A stretch of DNA of 64,000 bases from Desulfobacula sp. (GCA_023701135.1 JAMPXP010000005.1:165270-229269), one strand, 5' to 3'. Counted from the stretch's first letter, positions 52,328-62,485 are shown. Program-made: numbers and translations. Notes: generated by a model not told the origin, from the sequence alone.

Positions 52328-53515
52328 TTATTTGGGAGACCGGATATCAAACCGGGGAGAGGCCAGCATGCGTTTGATTTCTTCCTTGAGATTGGTTTCA
52401 TCCGGGTTCCGGGTGCTCTGGGCCATGAGCAGGTCAAACAGGGCCTGCTGTTCCACCGGGTACCGGAAATCGGCTCCGGGCGTTTCCCTGACCTGGATAT
52501 GGGCGGCCCAGGGCACAAAATAGGTGGTGGGCGGATAGTCTTGGTATTCGGATATGTCGATATTGAGTCCGGCAATGTAAAGAAGATTTTTCCCTGTGTA
52601 TTCCGTTCCCCTGCGGATGGATTCAACGGCCCGTGCAAATTCATGCTGGATATTGATTTTTGCCGCCCTGAGCAGGGGATTGCGCGAGGTGACGATCCTG
52701 GGCATGAAATCAATGATATTGCGTTCCAGCAGAATACTCTCATCGGTTTCATGGAAATCCTCACGGAAAAAGAAGAGATCCTCGGTGAGTCGGTCCCCCA
52801 TACATTCACCGTTCCCGGATTTCCATTCATAGCCGGACAGATCCATCCTTTTTTTGAATTCTTCGGTCACTTCAAAGGACTGCATGGTGCTGGAGGCCCC
52901 CACCGGGCGGATGACTCCGCCCTCCTGTATTTTTGCGATGTTCTGCAATCTTAAGACCAGCCCGTTTTTGACCGGATGGGTGAAAAAATCGATGAAGGAG
53001 TTTTTCACCGAGATCAGAAATGCGCCTGATGCGGACCGGGACAGAAAAATCCGGTCCCGGGCAAACCGGTATTGCTCAAGATAGGGGGTGATCACATGGG
53101 AGAGTTTTCCGCAGGACACCGAGGCGGCTTTGTCAGCCACCCTTGGCCTTCGAAAGGTCCCGTAAATGCCGGTATCGGGATCATATCCCACATGGCTGGC
53201 CTGGACAATGACGGAATCTTCTCCGTGGCTTGCATGGGGGGCATGTCGGTCAATGGCCATGATCCCGCCGACACGGCCGTGATTGAAGGGAAAGGTTCCA
53301 AAATGCTTGGTCAGAAGGATGATGGGAATTCCCTGGTTTTCATCGGAACAAAAGGCCCTGGACGGCATGATAAAACCTTTTTTGAAACCAAGCCGGATGC
53401 ACAGGTTATAGAGCCGGGGAACAAATTCAGGGTAGGGAATGGCCATGCCGTCCACGGCAAAATCGGCCATTCCCCGCAAAATAGTCACCAGAGGATAGGG
53501 TTTTGCAGCGATCAT
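52328..53515 (-). CDS. Possible LCIB/theta-type beta-carbonic anhydrase homologue
   Basis: 395 residues, no certain family. Residues 56-135 contain C56-S-D58-E, H108 in QASHVGYDPDTG and C135 in SVSCGKL. This Cys-Asp...His...Cys order and the local sequence HAPHASHGEDSVIV before ASHVGYD resemble the zinc site of LCIB/LCIC carbonic anhydrases of algae and some bacteria, but Arg of the Asp-Arg dyad is Asn60. The C-terminal 200 residues are unlike anything I know. GGGAG 7 bases before the ATG. Divergent-neighbour genes give no pathway clue. The family call is inference from motif layout. Confidence 0.45.
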   Translation of the reverse strand: MIAAKPYPLVTILRGMADFAVDGMAIPYPEFVPRLYNLCIRLGFKKGFIMPSRAFCSDENQGIPIILLTKHFGTFPFNHGRVGGIMAIDRHAPHASHGEDSVIVQASHVGYDPDTGIYGTFRRPRVADKAASVSCGKLSHVITPYLEQYRFARDRIFLSRSASGAFLISVKNSFIDFFTHPVKNGLVLRLQNIAKIQEGGVIRPVGASSTMQSFEVTEEFKKRMDLSGYEWKSGNGECMGDRLTEDLFFFREDFHETDESILLERNIIDFMPRIVTSRNPLLRAAKINIQHEFARAVESIRRGTEYTGKNLLYIAGLNIDISEYQDYPPTTYFVPWAAHIQVRETPGADFRYPVEQQALFDLLMAQSTRNPDETNLKEEIKRMLASPRFDIRSPK

Positions 53516-53697
53516 GATTCTTCTCCCAAAGGGTTTGTTTCAATACCAGAGGCGGAATCGGCAGGTTTCGGCGTCACGGTGAAAAAGAGAAGAGGATCAG
53601 ACAGGATCTCAATGGGGTTACAAATATCGTGAAAAATCAATTATGGCAATAGATTTTTGATACGCGGCAGGGCTTGCTGAAATCTATTTTATGGCAG

Positions 53698-54588
53698 CTA
53701 CCGGGAGAGCCGTGCAAATTCAATGAATTTTTTGCAGATGGGGGACAGGGACCGTTGGGGGGAGGTGGTCAGGTAAAAATAACGGTTCAAGTCCAGTCCT
53801 GTTACGGACAGGGCTTTCAGACGGCCGCTGTTGATGTCGTCCCGGACGGCAATGGTGGACAGGATGGAAATGCCCACATGGTGGAGGATGCCCTGGATCA
53901 CGGACACGGTGTTTCCCATGGTGACGGGGGCATTGAGGGATTTGGGATCACATCCGGCCCTGGCCATGCTTTTCAGAATGGACTGCCAGGTCCCGGAACC
54001 CTTTTCCCTGGCGATGAAGGTTTCTTTCAAGAGTTCCGGAAGGCCCACGGCGGTTTTATCCGCCCATTTGTGGTCCGCCGGGACAATCACGCGCATTTCA
54101 TCGGCCGTGAATTCTTCCTGGGAGATCCGGGGATCGTCGGTTCTGGCGCCCACAAGGCCCACCTCGATGCTTCCTCGTTTAATCTGTTCAACAATCTGGA
54201 AGGTGTCACCGCTGAAAATGTCAATGTGAATGTCCGGGAATTTTTTTGAAAAAGGACCGATGATTTTAGGAAGGATATAACCGGAGGGGATGGTGCTGCC
54301 TCCCAGCGCAAGGTTCCCTTTTGCCCTCCCCAGGAAATCGTGCATGGCGGTTTCGGTCTGGTCCGTGAGGGATAATATTTTTTTTGCCTGCTGGTACAGG
54401 ATTTCCCCGGCCTTGGTGGGTTCCGTGATCTTCCCGAGGCGGTCCAGGAGCCGGCATTTGAAATAATCTTCCAGCTCTTTGATATGACTGCTTACCGTGG
54501 GCTGGGACAGGTTGATGGCTTCGGAGGCCTTGGAAAAGCTCTTGTTCTCCACCACCGCCACAAAGATATTCAGTTGCCAGAGGTCCAT
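53698..54588 (-). CDS. LysR family regulator (selenium-metabolism-associated type)
   Basis: 296 residues: winged helix (SFSKASEAINLSQPTVSSHIKELE) and a periplasmic-binding-like effector domain (GNLALGGSTIPSGYILPKIIGPF). The GGSTIPxxYILP start of the effector domain is typical of the LysR regulators annotated with selenium metabolism in sulfate reducers; CysB-like sulfur regulation is the alternative. Alone on its strand, 11 bp before coaD but oriented the same way, so possibly at the end of the coaD-rsmD run. Confidence 0.82.
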   Translation of the reverse strand: MDLWQLNIFVAVVENKSFSKASEAINLSQPTVSSHIKELEDYFKCRLLDRLGKITEPTKAGEILYQQAKKILSLTDQTETAMHDFLGRAKGNLALGGSTIPSGYILPKIIGPFSKKFPDIHIDIFSGDTFQIVEQIKRGSIEVGLVGARTDDPRISQEEFTADEMRVIVPADHKWADKTAVGLPELLKETFIAREKGSGTWQSILKSMARAGCDPKSLNAPVTMGNTVSVIQGILHHVGISILSTIAVRDDINSGRLKALSVTGLDLNRYFYLTTSPQRSLSPICKKFIEFARLSR

Positions 54589-54599
54589 GGGGATTCCCT

Positions 54600-55097
54600 T
54601 TATGAGCGCATTTTCGGATATTTTTCCATCAGTTTGAGCTTGACGGCTTCAGGCACCATATCACTGATATCTCCGCCGAACTGGGCCGCTTCCTTGATGA
54701 TGGAAGAACTGGTGAAAATCCACCGGAACCCGGTCATCAAAAAGACGGACTGCACCTCCTTGTTCAATTTCCGGTTCATGAGGGCCATCTGGAACTCATT
54801 TTCAAAATCGGAAACCGCCCTCATGCCCCGGATGATGGCAACCGCTTTTCTCATTTTGGCATAATCCACCAGGAGTCCGCCAAAGGAGTCGACAATGACG
54901 GATCTCTCGCCGTTAAAGCTTTCCCGGATCATGGCCACCCGTTCTTCCATGGTAAACAGGGCTTTTTTGGAGGGGTTGTGCAGAACGGCAATGACGACCT
55001 CGTCAAAGATATCAAGGGCGCGTTCGATGATATCAATATGGCCGTTGGTCAGGGGGTCGAAGGAACCGGGATAGATGGCTGTTTTTTTTTTGCCCAT
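54600..55097 (-). CDS. coaD: Phosphopantetheine adenylyltransferase
   Basis: Coenzyme A synthesis, fourth step. 165 residues: AIYPGSFDPLTNGHIDIIERA holds the TxGH nucleotidyltransferase motif; AVAIIRGMRAVSDFENEFQM and the final ISDMVPEAV follow the family. It is 7 bp after rsmD, the common rsmD-coaD pair. AAGGA is upstream. Confidence 0.96.
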   Translation of the reverse strand: MGKKKTAIYPGSFDPLTNGHIDIIERALDIFDEVVIAVLHNPSKKALFTMEERVAMIRESFNGERSVIVDSFGGLLVDYAKMRKAVAIIRGMRAVSDFENEFQMALMNRKLNKEVQSVFLMTGFRWIFTSSSIIKEAAQFGGDISDMVPEAVKLKLMEKYPKMRS

Positions 55098-55104
55098 GGG
55101 TGCG

Positions 55105-55647
55105 TCATCCTTTTGAGATAAATGAAATCATGGTTTTTGAGTATTTTTTTTGCCGGAAAATGTCAAGGCCTGAAAGGCTTATTTGAAGACTTTCTTTGCC
55201 GGAGTGCTCGGCAATGATGAGGCCTCCGGGGGCCAGAAGCTCGACAAACCCTTCTTTTTCCAGGGTTTTTTCAATGACCCCGGCCGTATAGGGCGGGTCC
55301 ATGAACACAAGATCAAAGGCCTGTCCTTTGAGGATATCCGGAAGGGGATCGTTGATAATGTCATGGCAGAGGACGGTGCTGTGGGGTTCAAACCGGCAGA
55401 GCAGGAGGTTTTGCCGGATAATATCGCAGTTGAGATCCATAAAAACGGCATGGCGGGCTCCCCGACTCAGGGCCTCTATCCCTAGTGCCCCTGTTCCGGC
55501 AAACAGATCCAGGACCCTGGCCTCCCGGATACGAGGCCCCAGAATATTAAAGACAGCCTCTTTTGTCCTGTCCGCGGTTGGCCTGATCCGGTCACCCTCA
55601 ATTTTGGCAAGTTTCCTGCCCTTCCTGATGCCGCTGATGACTCTCAT
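55105..55647 (-). CDS. rsmD: 16S rRNA (guanine966-N2)-methyltransferase
   Basis: SAM methyltransferase acting on 30S subunits. 180 residues. N-terminal ISGIRKGRKLAKIEG, RPTADRTKEAVFNIL, the SAM loop VLDLFAGTGALGIEALSRG, and the catalytic FMDPPYTAG. Starts 8 bp downstream of the NtrX-like gene, without a clear ribosome site. Confidence 0.95.
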   Translation of the reverse strand: MRVISGIRKGRKLAKIEGDRIRPTADRTKEAVFNILGPRIREARVLDLFAGTGALGIEALSRGARHAVFMDLNCDIIRQNLLLCRFEPHSTVLCHDIINDPLPDILKGQAFDLVFMDPPYTAGVIEKTLEKEGFVELLAPGGLIIAEHSGKESLQISLSGLDIFRQKKYSKTMISFISKG

Positions 55648-55655
55648 GGGCCGGG

Positions 55656-57002
55656 TCAGGAAATGGCTTTTTTGATATATTTCACACTGGTTCCCAGTTT
55701 TTTGGCCGTGGAGATAAGATCCCCCCCCTCCGTGGACAATTTTTGAAGCAGGTATTCTTTTTCAAACCGTTTCCTTGCCTGTTCCAGATCATCTTCATAA
55801 TAGGAAAAGCCGTTCCGGCCCGGCTCTTGTGATTTCAGGTCAGGGTTATAGGGCCTGGGGATATCGGCTGCATCGATGAGATCCGGCGCCACCATAATGG
55901 AGAGCCTTTCCATGAGATTTTTAAGCTCCCGGACATTGCCCGGCCAGTCATAGGCTGTAAGAAGTTTCAGGGCCTTTTCCGTCAAGGCTTTCTTTTTCCC
56001 AGGCATGGCTTTGGAGGATGCCCCCAGGAAGGTATCCACCAGCATGGGGATGTCTTCTTTTCTTTCCCGCAGGGCCGGAACATGGATGGGAATGACGTTG
56101 AGTCTGAAATACAGATCCTGTCTGAAATTTCCGGCCTCGATTTCTTTTTCCAGGTCCTTGTTGGAGGAGGCGATGAGACGGACATCCATGTGAAGGGTTC
56201 TGCCGCCGCCGATTCTCTGGAAGGTCTTGGATTCCAGGGCCCTGAGGATTTTTGCCTGGGTCCGGATATTCATATCCCCGATTTCATCCAGAAACAGGGT
56301 GCCCTCCGAGGCCAGTTCAAATTTGCCCTTGTTTTTTGACAGGGCTCCTTCAAAGGCCCCTTTCTCATGGCCAAAGAGTTCGCTGTCCAGGTTTTCGGGA
56401 GGAATGGCGGCACAGTTGATAATGATAAAGGGCTGCTCCGGCCGTGAGCTGAACTGATGAATGGTTTTGGCCACCAGTTCTTTTCCGGTTCCGTTTTCAC
56501 CGGTAATGAGGATGGAGGCGTCCGAGGGTGCGGCGCTCATGATCTCACCGTATAATTTTTGGATGGCCGGGCTGGTGCCGGCAATGGAATTTTTCTGGAT
56601 GGTCTTTTTGCGCAGATAGAGATTTTCCTCTTCCAGTTTTCGAAAATTCAGGGCATTGCTGATGGTGACCATGACCTTGTCCAGGGACAGAGGCTTTTCC
56701 AGGAAATCATAGGCCCCGGATTTGGTGGCATCGACGGCGGATTCAATGCTGCCGTGACCCGTTATCATGACCACCGGAAGATTGGGAGCGATTTTCTTGA
56801 TTTCCTTTAGGGTTTCAATTCCGTCCATGCCCGGCATCCAGATATCCAGAAGGACAATGTCGGGGGAGGCGGTTTCGATTTTCTTTAATGCCTCATACCC
56901 GTTATAGGCATGGATGACTTCAAATCCGTCATCGGACAGGATGCCTTCGAGAGATTCAATAATCGTGGTTTCATCATCAACAATCAATACTGCAGGATAC
57001 AT
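55656..57002 (-). CDS. NtrX-like response regulator with altered GAFTGA loop
   Basis: 448 residues: receiver (D53 in LLDIWMPG), AAA+ domain with GENGTGKE (168-175), FLDEIGDMN, and a short C-terminal helix-turn-helix ([20 protein letters not shown]). The sigma54-contact loop reads GAFEGA at 215-220 instead of GAFTGA, and the protein ends directly after the recognition helix. Regulators that lose GAFTGA often do not work with sigma54. It follows the NtrY-like kinase by 30 bp. GGAG with a second GAAGGA precedes the ATG. Confidence 0.9.
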   Translation of the reverse strand: MYPAVLIVDDETTIIESLEGILSDDGFEVIHAYNGYEALKKIETASPDIVLLDIWMPGMDGIETLKEIKKIAPNLPVVMITGHGSIESAVDATKSGAYDFLEKPLSLDKVMVTISNALNFRKLEEENLYLRKKTIQKNSIAGTSPAIQKLYGEIMSAAPSDASILITGENGTGKELVAKTIHQFSSRPEQPFIIINCAAIPPENLDSELFGHEKGAFEGALSKNKGKFELASEGTLFLDEIGDMNIRTQAKILRALESKTFQRIGGGRTLHMDVRLIASSNKDLEKEIEAGNFRQDLYFRLNVIPIHVPALRERKEDIPMLVDTFLGASSKAMPGKKKALTEKALKLLTAYDWPGNVRELKNLMERLSIMVAPDLIDAADIPRPYNPDLKSQEPGRNGFSYYEDDLEQARKRFEKEYLLQKLSTEGGDLISTAKKLGTSVKYIKKAIS

Positions 57003-57032
57003 GGTTCCTTCTCCTGTTCTCCTTATGAATGA

Positions 57033-59243
57033 TCAAGCCGGGAGCTCAATAATGAATTTTGCACCCGTCGGCTTATTGTCCTGGACCCTTATTACACCAT
57101 TATGATCGGAAATAATAGAGCTAACAATGGCAAGACCCAGTCCCATGCCGGTTTTTTTGGTTGAAAAATAGGGCTCAAACAGTCTTGTCTTTTCTTTGTC
57201 GGAAATGCCTTTGCCGTTGTCGGCTATTTCAATCCTGACGATTTTGAGGATTTCATCATAGGACACATCAATGAGGATCTCCCCTTTTTTATCCACCGCG
57301 TATACGGCATTGTCGATCAAATTGATAAAGGCCTGTTTCATGTGCTGATGATCCAGTTTCAAGACCGGTATATTGGGAGCGAAATTGGACCGGATATCCA
57401 TTTTTTCAAGGCCTTCGCGGTAAAGGGCAATGGTTTCAAGGATGATGTTTTCAATCCTGCACGGGGCAATATTGGCATCCGGGAATTTGGCAAAGGTTGA
57501 AAATTCATTGACCAGGTTCCGGATGAGATCCACATGTTCAACGATGGTGTCAGTGCAATTTGTAAAAATTTCATCATCGATCTGGTGGGCATATTTCCGT
57601 TTGAGCCGCTGGGCCGAAAGTTTGATGGGGGTCAGGGGGTTCTTCACCTCATGGGCGATTCTCCGGGCCACCTCCCGCCAGGCAGCCACCCTCTGGGCTT
57701 TCTCAAGTTCGGTAACATCATCAAAGACAAGGACGGCGCCTAGATTCTGGCCTGAATCATCTTTTAACAGGTTGAAATTCAGGGAAAAATGCTTGGGCGT
57801 ACCTGAAATGGTGAGAGAAAGGGGCATTTCAATACTTTCCTGCCCCTGGGCCACCTGGTCGTAAATATTGTCGACCATCTTTAAATATTCGGTTTTCAGG
57901 ACATCCCTGTAGTTTTTATGTAAGATATCCGGGCTCCGGATATCCAGAAGGGATTCGGCAGCCTTGTTGATGGTGATAAGGGTTCCTGCATCATCGATGG
58001 ATATCACGCCGGCGGAAATGTTTTTTAGAACCGTTTCAATATATTGCCGGCTTTTTTCGAGTTCGGAATTCTGATTTCTGAGCCTTTCTTCAGAAAGGGC
58101 AATCTGTTGCCTTCCGGCCGCAAGCTCCGTGGTCATGGAATTAAAGGATTTGATCAGGGTTCCGATCTCGTCGTCGGTTTCAAAATCAATCCGGTAGTTC
58201 AGGTCCCCGTCGGCCACCCGCTTTGTTCCTTCGGCAAATTTCATGATGGGGATGGTAATGGTTTTGGCCAGTTGAAATCCAAACCAGATGGCGCAGAAAA
58301 TAACGAGAAGGGCAACCACTGAAAGCGCCGTATAATAGAAGGTAAGGGCCGGCTTTTTGGCAAGCTTGAGCTGGTGGTATTCTTCCATGCCCTTTAAAAT
58401 GGACTGGAGATTCCAGGACAGGTCCGGAGACAAGAGGGTGGAAATGACAATAAAGGCCTCGGCTTTTTTGGGGTCCGAGGCAAAGGGGATGGTGGCAATG
58501 GTCCTGAGCAGTTCCCCTTCCCGGATATCCTGGGAAATGGTGTTGGACAAACGGCCTTCCGGAATATCGGTGAGTTCATTGCTGGTCAAAAGGCCGAAAT
58601 GAAGCCCTTCCAGTTCATTGGCAAGGGACAGGCTGACGCGCCGGGCATCGGGGGTGTAAATCTCAACGGCATGATGGTTGAATGCCCGCTGGATGACTTC
58701 GGCATACCGGCTCAGTTTGGTTTCATTTTCCTTGTCCAGAAGGTTTCTGGAATCGATCTGAAATACCGCCCTTTTGGCGGAGAATTCATTTTCGGTTTCG
58801 ATGTATTCATAGAGTTTGCGGCCCACGGTCATGGAACTGTCCAGGGTCTGTTCCACTGGTGCATTAAACCAGAAGGCGATACTGGTGGAGATGAATTGGA
58901 TGGAAAAAAAGAAAAGAACCGTTGTGGGCAGCAGGGCCAGAACAATAAAGGCTGCAATGAGCCGTGTCTTGAGTTTTGTCCCCAGGATATTGTTCTTTTT
59001 TTCATAATAGAGCTTTGCCAGGTTTCTGAAGACCAGCAGCAGCAGCGCCAGGAGCAGGAGGAGATTGGTATTGATCAGGATGAACATGAGCACGGTGCTG
59101 GATAGGGGGAAATCGTTGCCGAAATGGGTGATCCGGGTTTCGATAAAGGTGAGGGCGGCCACGGTTATCAGAATGGCAAGGATCAGAACCCCTTCTCTTT
59201 TTTTTCTTTTCCGGTCATGGGTCGGGTTTATCGAATCTGCCAT
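57033..59243 (-). CDS. NtrY-like membrane sensor histidine kinase
   Basis: 736 residues: three to four N-terminal helices (about 17-36, 47-68, 90-115 and 307-330), HAMP (ITIPIMKFAEGTKRVADGD), PAS (QYIETVLKNISAGVISID), HisKA (ARRIAHEVKNPLTPIKLSA) and ATPase (NLIDNAVYAV, EIADNGKGIS, STKKTGMGLGLAIV). This is the NtrY architecture, linked to nitrogen and redox control in other bacteria. Its partner is the NtrX-like gene immediately downstream. Confidence 0.9.
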   Translation of the reverse strand: MADSINPTHDRKRKKREGVLILAILITVAALTFIETRITHFGNDFPLSSTVLMFILINTNLLLLLALLLLVFRNLAKLYYEKKNNILGTKLKTRLIAAFIVLALLPTTVLFFFSIQFISTSIAFWFNAPVEQTLDSSMTVGRKLYEYIETENEFSAKRAVFQIDSRNLLDKENETKLSRYAEVIQRAFNHHAVEIYTPDARRVSLSLANELEGLHFGLLTSNELTDIPEGRLSNTISQDIREGELLRTIATIPFASDPKKAEAFIVISTLLSPDLSWNLQSILKGMEEYHQLKLAKKPALTFYYTALSVVALLVIFCAIWFGFQLAKTITIPIMKFAEGTKRVADGDLNYRIDFETDDEIGTLIKSFNSMTTELAAGRQQIALSEERLRNQNSELEKSRQYIETVLKNISAGVISIDDAGTLITINKAAESLLDIRSPDILHKNYRDVLKTEYLKMVDNIYDQVAQGQESIEMPLSLTISGTPKHFSLNFNLLKDDSGQNLGAVLVFDDVTELEKAQRVAAWREVARRIAHEVKNPLTPIKLSAQRLKRKYAHQIDDEIFTNCTDTIVEHVDLIRNLVNEFSTFAKFPDANIAPCRIENIILETIALYREGLEKMDIRSNFAPNIPVLKLDHQHMKQAFINLIDNAVYAVDKKGEILIDVSYDEILKIVRIEIADNGKGISDKEKTRLFEPYFSTKKTGMGLGLAIVSSIISDHNGVIRVQDNKPTGAKFIIELPA

Positions 59244-59281
59244 TATGTTCTGGTTTCCTATGGGCTAAATCATGATGACGG

Positions 59282-59884
59282 TCAATAGGAGAAATTAATC
59301 AGGTACCAGTTTGTTTCAAAATTCCAGTAGGAGACAAAAAAGAAAATATTGTGGAGCGACAGGGGAAGGGTGACCTTGTCCAGTTCAGCCTTTATTCTGA
59401 GCTGGTATTTATCCCCTTTCACAAGCCGGTTCAGGGGAATGATGACCAGGTTGTCTATTTCGGTCATCAGGGCCTTTGCCTCGTCAAAGGACTGGGTCAC
59501 AACAGGGGTTTCGCTTCTCCAGGGCCGCAGAACCGAGAACTCCTTTTTAAGGGAATTGTATTTGATGGTGGATTTGATTTTAATATCGGCTATGTTTTTA
59601 TCCAGCCAGGAACCATCGCTTTTATAAAGGGCAATATAGAAGGAAAAGGTGGTGGGCACACCGTTCAGTACGGCCTGGTTGATTTTGTCGGAAAATGCAT
59701 GGGTAATTTCAAAATAGGTCAACAGGTCATCCCTGGTATTCACGAGGCGGATATCCTGGATTTCGGCCGTCACCTTGGCAAGGGCAAAAGAGGGCAAAAA
59801 GCATATCGGGACCATCATCATCAGGATAAAAAATATCATCCGGTCTTTCCTGAGAAATGATATCTTTCTTTTAAGGGGGATCAT
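59282..59884 (-). CDS. DUF4390-type exported protein
   Basis: 200 residues with a signal peptide (IFFILMMMVPICFLPSFALA) and a beta-rich periplasmic domain (EIQDIRLVNTRDDLLTYFEI, ending SLHNIFFFVSYWNFETNWYLI). Size, the N-terminal strand pattern and position upstream of ntrY match DUF4390 proteins. Function unknown; being in the ntrY operon, it may influence periplasmic sensing. Starts 1 bp after lpxC. Confidence 0.75.
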   Translation of the reverse strand: MIPLKRKISFLRKDRMIFFILMMMVPICFLPSFALAKVTAEIQDIRLVNTRDDLLTYFEITHAFSDKINQAVLNGVPTTFSFYIALYKSDGSWLDKNIADIKIKSTIKYNSLKKEFSVLRPWRSETPVVTQSFDEAKALMTEIDNLVIIPLNRLVKGDKYQLRIKAELDKVTLPLSLHNIFFFVSYWNFETNWYLINFSY

Positions 59885-59885
59885 C

Positions 59886-60752
59886 TTAGGTTGCAGGCCC
59901 GGTTTCCCAGGCGTCCTTGTTGTTTAAAAAGGTTTCGATAAACGAATGATTCAGTGCGTGTCCGGATTTGTAAGTGATGATATGCCCTTTTATGGGCATG
60001 CCGAGAAGGGAGAAATCTCCAAGACTGTCCAAAAGCTTATGCCGGACGAATTCATCAGGATATCTTAACCCCTCTTCATTTAATATTCTATCTTCATCGA
60101 TGATGATGGCATTGTCAAGACTTCCGCCCTTGCCCAGGCTGAATCGTTTAAGGAGCTCCAGGTCCTTGATGAATCCAAAGGTCCGGGCCCGGCTGATGTC
60201 CCTTTCAAAATTGTCTTTTTCCCTGTCAAAGGTGATTTCCTGTTTTCCGATCAACGGATGGGGAAAATCAATCCGGCAGGTGATTTTAAAACAGGGGCAA
60301 GGATAAACGGATACGGATTTATCATCCTCAACCAGTTCAACGGGCTTTTTCACAATAAAATAATGCTTGGGGGCATCCAGAAGGACAATGCCCGCGGCTT
60401 CCATCATCTGGGTAAAGATCTTGGCGCTTCCGTCCATGATGGGGATTTCATAATCATCTATTTCCACAAGGGCATTGTCGATTCCCAGGCCTGAAAAACC
60501 GGCCATGAGATGCTCGATGGTGGAGACGATGGCCCCGTTGGTTCCGATCACGGTGGCCAGGCTGGTATCCACCACCAGCTTGAACAGGGCCTGGATGTCC
60601 TGGGTGCCGGGAAGGTCCACCCGCCTGAATTTAATGCCGTGGTTTTGGGGTGCGGGCCTGAGGGTCAGGCGGGTCGTTTTTCCTGAATGGACCCCCACTC
60701 CTGAAAAAGAGATGCTTTTTGCAAGGGTGGTCTGTGCTGTATAACCGGTCAT
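59886..60752 (-). CDS. lpxC: UDP-3-O-acyl-N-acetylglucosamine deacetylase
   Basis: Zinc enzyme for the committed step of lipid A synthesis. 288 residues. Signature TTLAKSISFSGVGVHSG at the N-terminus, STIEHLMAGFSGLGIDN with a zinc His, IPIMDGSA, RHKLLDSLGDFSLLG with the other zinc ligands (His, Asp), and the catalytic His of HALNHSF. Confirms an outer membrane with lipopolysaccharide. Promoter region of 186 bp upstream is shared divergently with the YifB gene. Confidence 0.96.
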   Translation of the reverse strand: MTGYTAQTTLAKSISFSGVGVHSGKTTRLTLRPAPQNHGIKFRRVDLPGTQDIQALFKLVVDTSLATVIGTNGAIVSTIEHLMAGFSGLGIDNALVEIDDYEIPIMDGSAKIFTQMMEAAGIVLLDAPKHYFIVKKPVELVEDDKSVSVYPCPCFKITCRIDFPHPLIGKQEITFDREKDNFERDISRARTFGFIKDLELLKRFSLGKGGSLDNAIIIDEDRILNEEGLRYPDEFVRHKLLDSLGDFSLLGMPIKGHIITYKSGHALNHSFIETFLNNKDAWETGPAT

Positions 60753-60938
60753 ATGGGGTATATTCTGTATTATTTGCCATTATTCATTTTAGATTGCTAT
60801 ATATCTGATTTTAATATGCAAAGCAAAGTAAATGAGAAATATCTTTGGTTCATCCGGTTTTTTTGATAAAGAATAGAGACGGCGCCGGTAAAAAAATCGT
60901 TTTAAGGATGGCCGGTCGGATTCGGTAAGGGAGCCAGG

Positions 60939-62459
60939 GTGATTGCAAAGGTCAGCTCATGTTCGGTAACGGGGATTGAGGGATTTGTCGTTGAGGTTGA
61001 GGTCGATATCTCCGGCGGCCTCCCCCTGTTTAACATGGTGGGCCTGCCTGAGATTTCGGTCCGGGAAAGCAAGGACAGGGTTCGGACCGCCATTAAAAAT
61101 TCGGGGTATGCCTTTCCCATGGACCGGGTGGTGGTGAACCTGGCCCCGGCCGATGTAAAAAAGGAAGGCACCGGCCTTGACCTGCCCGTTGCCCTTGCTA
61201 TCCTGGCGGCCTCCGGCACGGTTCCGCCGGATCATCTCAAATCCTATCTTTTTTCAGGAGAGCTGTCCCTTGACGGGGACATCAAACCCGTAAAAGGGGT
61301 CCTGCCCTATACCCTGACGGCAAAAGAAAAGGGTTTTAAAGGGATCTTCATCCCGGTTGAAAATGCAGACGAGGCGGCCCTGGTGGATGGGATCGAGGTT
61401 ATGCCGGTCCGGCGCCTGTCTCAGATAGTGGATTATTTTTCAGGTTTTTTAGATCTCAAGCCCCATCAGAGGCAATTCACCTCCGATCCGGGCATTGGGC
61501 GCCCAGACTATGGAATGGATTTTTCCGAGGTCAGGGGCCAGCTTCATGTTAAACGGGCTCTTGAGATTGCAGCCGCAGGGTTTCACAATGTTTTGATGAC
61601 CGGGCCGCCCGGATCGGGAAAAAGCATGCTGGCCAAACGTCTGCCCACCATTCTGCCGGACCTGAGCTTTCCCGAAGCCATTGAGGTGGCAAAAATTTAC
61701 AGCGTCCTGGGCATGATGGATGACAAAGTGCCCTTTTCCCTGGCGCGGCCCTTTCGATCCCCCCATCATACCATATCCGACGCCGGCCTTGTGGGCGGAG
61801 GGTCAAAGCCGGTTCCCGGGGAAATCAGCCTGGCCCATAACGGGGTTCTTTTTCTGGACGAACTGCCGGAGTTTAAAAAAAATGTCCTGGAGGTCCTTCG
61901 CCAGCCCCTGGAAGACGGCAAGGTTTCCATTGCCCGGGCCGGCATGAAGGCGGTCTATCCGTCCAAATTCATGCTGGTGGCGGCCATGAACCCCTGCCCC
62001 TGCGGGTATCTGTCCGATCCCCAGGGCAAATGCACCTGTCCCCAGCCCCAGATCCAGAAATACCGGTCCAAGATTTCAGGACCCCTCTTGGACCGCATCG
62101 ACATCCGGATTGAGGTGCCGAAAATCCCCTATAAGGATCTGGGTTCCGGGTCAAGGGGGGAGGCCTCCGCCGCTATCCGCAAACGGGTGGACAGGGCCCG
62201 GCGCATGCAGACGGCAAGATTTTCAAAATCCGGGATTTTCAGCAATTCCATGATGCAGGGCAGGCATTTGAAACAGTTCTGCCGCCTGGAGACAGACTGT
62301 GAGCAGATTCTGGAAAAGGCAGTGGATATCCTGGGGTTTTCCGCCCGGGCCTGCCATTCCATCCTGAGGACGGCCAGAACCATTGCCGACCTGGATGATA
62401 CCGTGACCATCAAACGCAGACACATGGCCGAAGCCATTCAGCTTCGAAATTACCGGTAA
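60939..62459 (+). CDS. YifB/ComM family AAA+ ATPase (Mg-chelatase-like)
   Basis: 506 residues. N-terminal Lon-type protease-like fold domain (FVVEVEVDISGGLPLFNMVG, RVVVNLAPADVKKEG), AAA+ domain with TGPPGSGKSMLAKRLP, FLDELPEFKKN, and a zinc-binding stretch CPCGYLSDPQGKCTC. ComM drives branch migration in natural transformation. Starts with GTG after GGGAG. Confidence 0.93.
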   Translation: MIAKVSSCSVTGIEGFVVEVEVDISGGLPLFNMVGLPEISVRESKDRVRTAIKNSGYAFPMDRVVVNLAPADVKKEGTGLDLPVALAILAASGTVPPDHLKSYLFSGELSLDGDIKPVKGVLPYTLTAKEKGFKGIFIPVENADEAALVDGIEVMPVRRLSQIVDYFSGFLDLKPHQRQFTSDPGIGRPDYGMDFSEVRGQLHVKRALEIAAAGFHNVLMTGPPGSGKSMLAKRLPTILPDLSFPEAIEVAKIYSVLGMMDDKVPFSLARPFRSPHHTISDAGLVGGGSKPVPGEISLAHNGVLFLDELPEFKKNVLEVLRQPLEDGKVSIARAGMKAVYPSKFMLVAAMNPCPCGYLSDPQGKCTCPQPQIQKYRSKISGPLLDRIDIRIEVPKIPYKDLGSGSRGEASAAIRKRVDRARRMQTARFSKSGIFSNSMMQGRHLKQFCRLETDCEQILEKAVDILGFSARACHSILRTARTIADLDDTVTIKRRHMAEAIQLRNYR

Positions 62460-62485
62460 ACGATTCAAAATAAAGAATAGGAATT

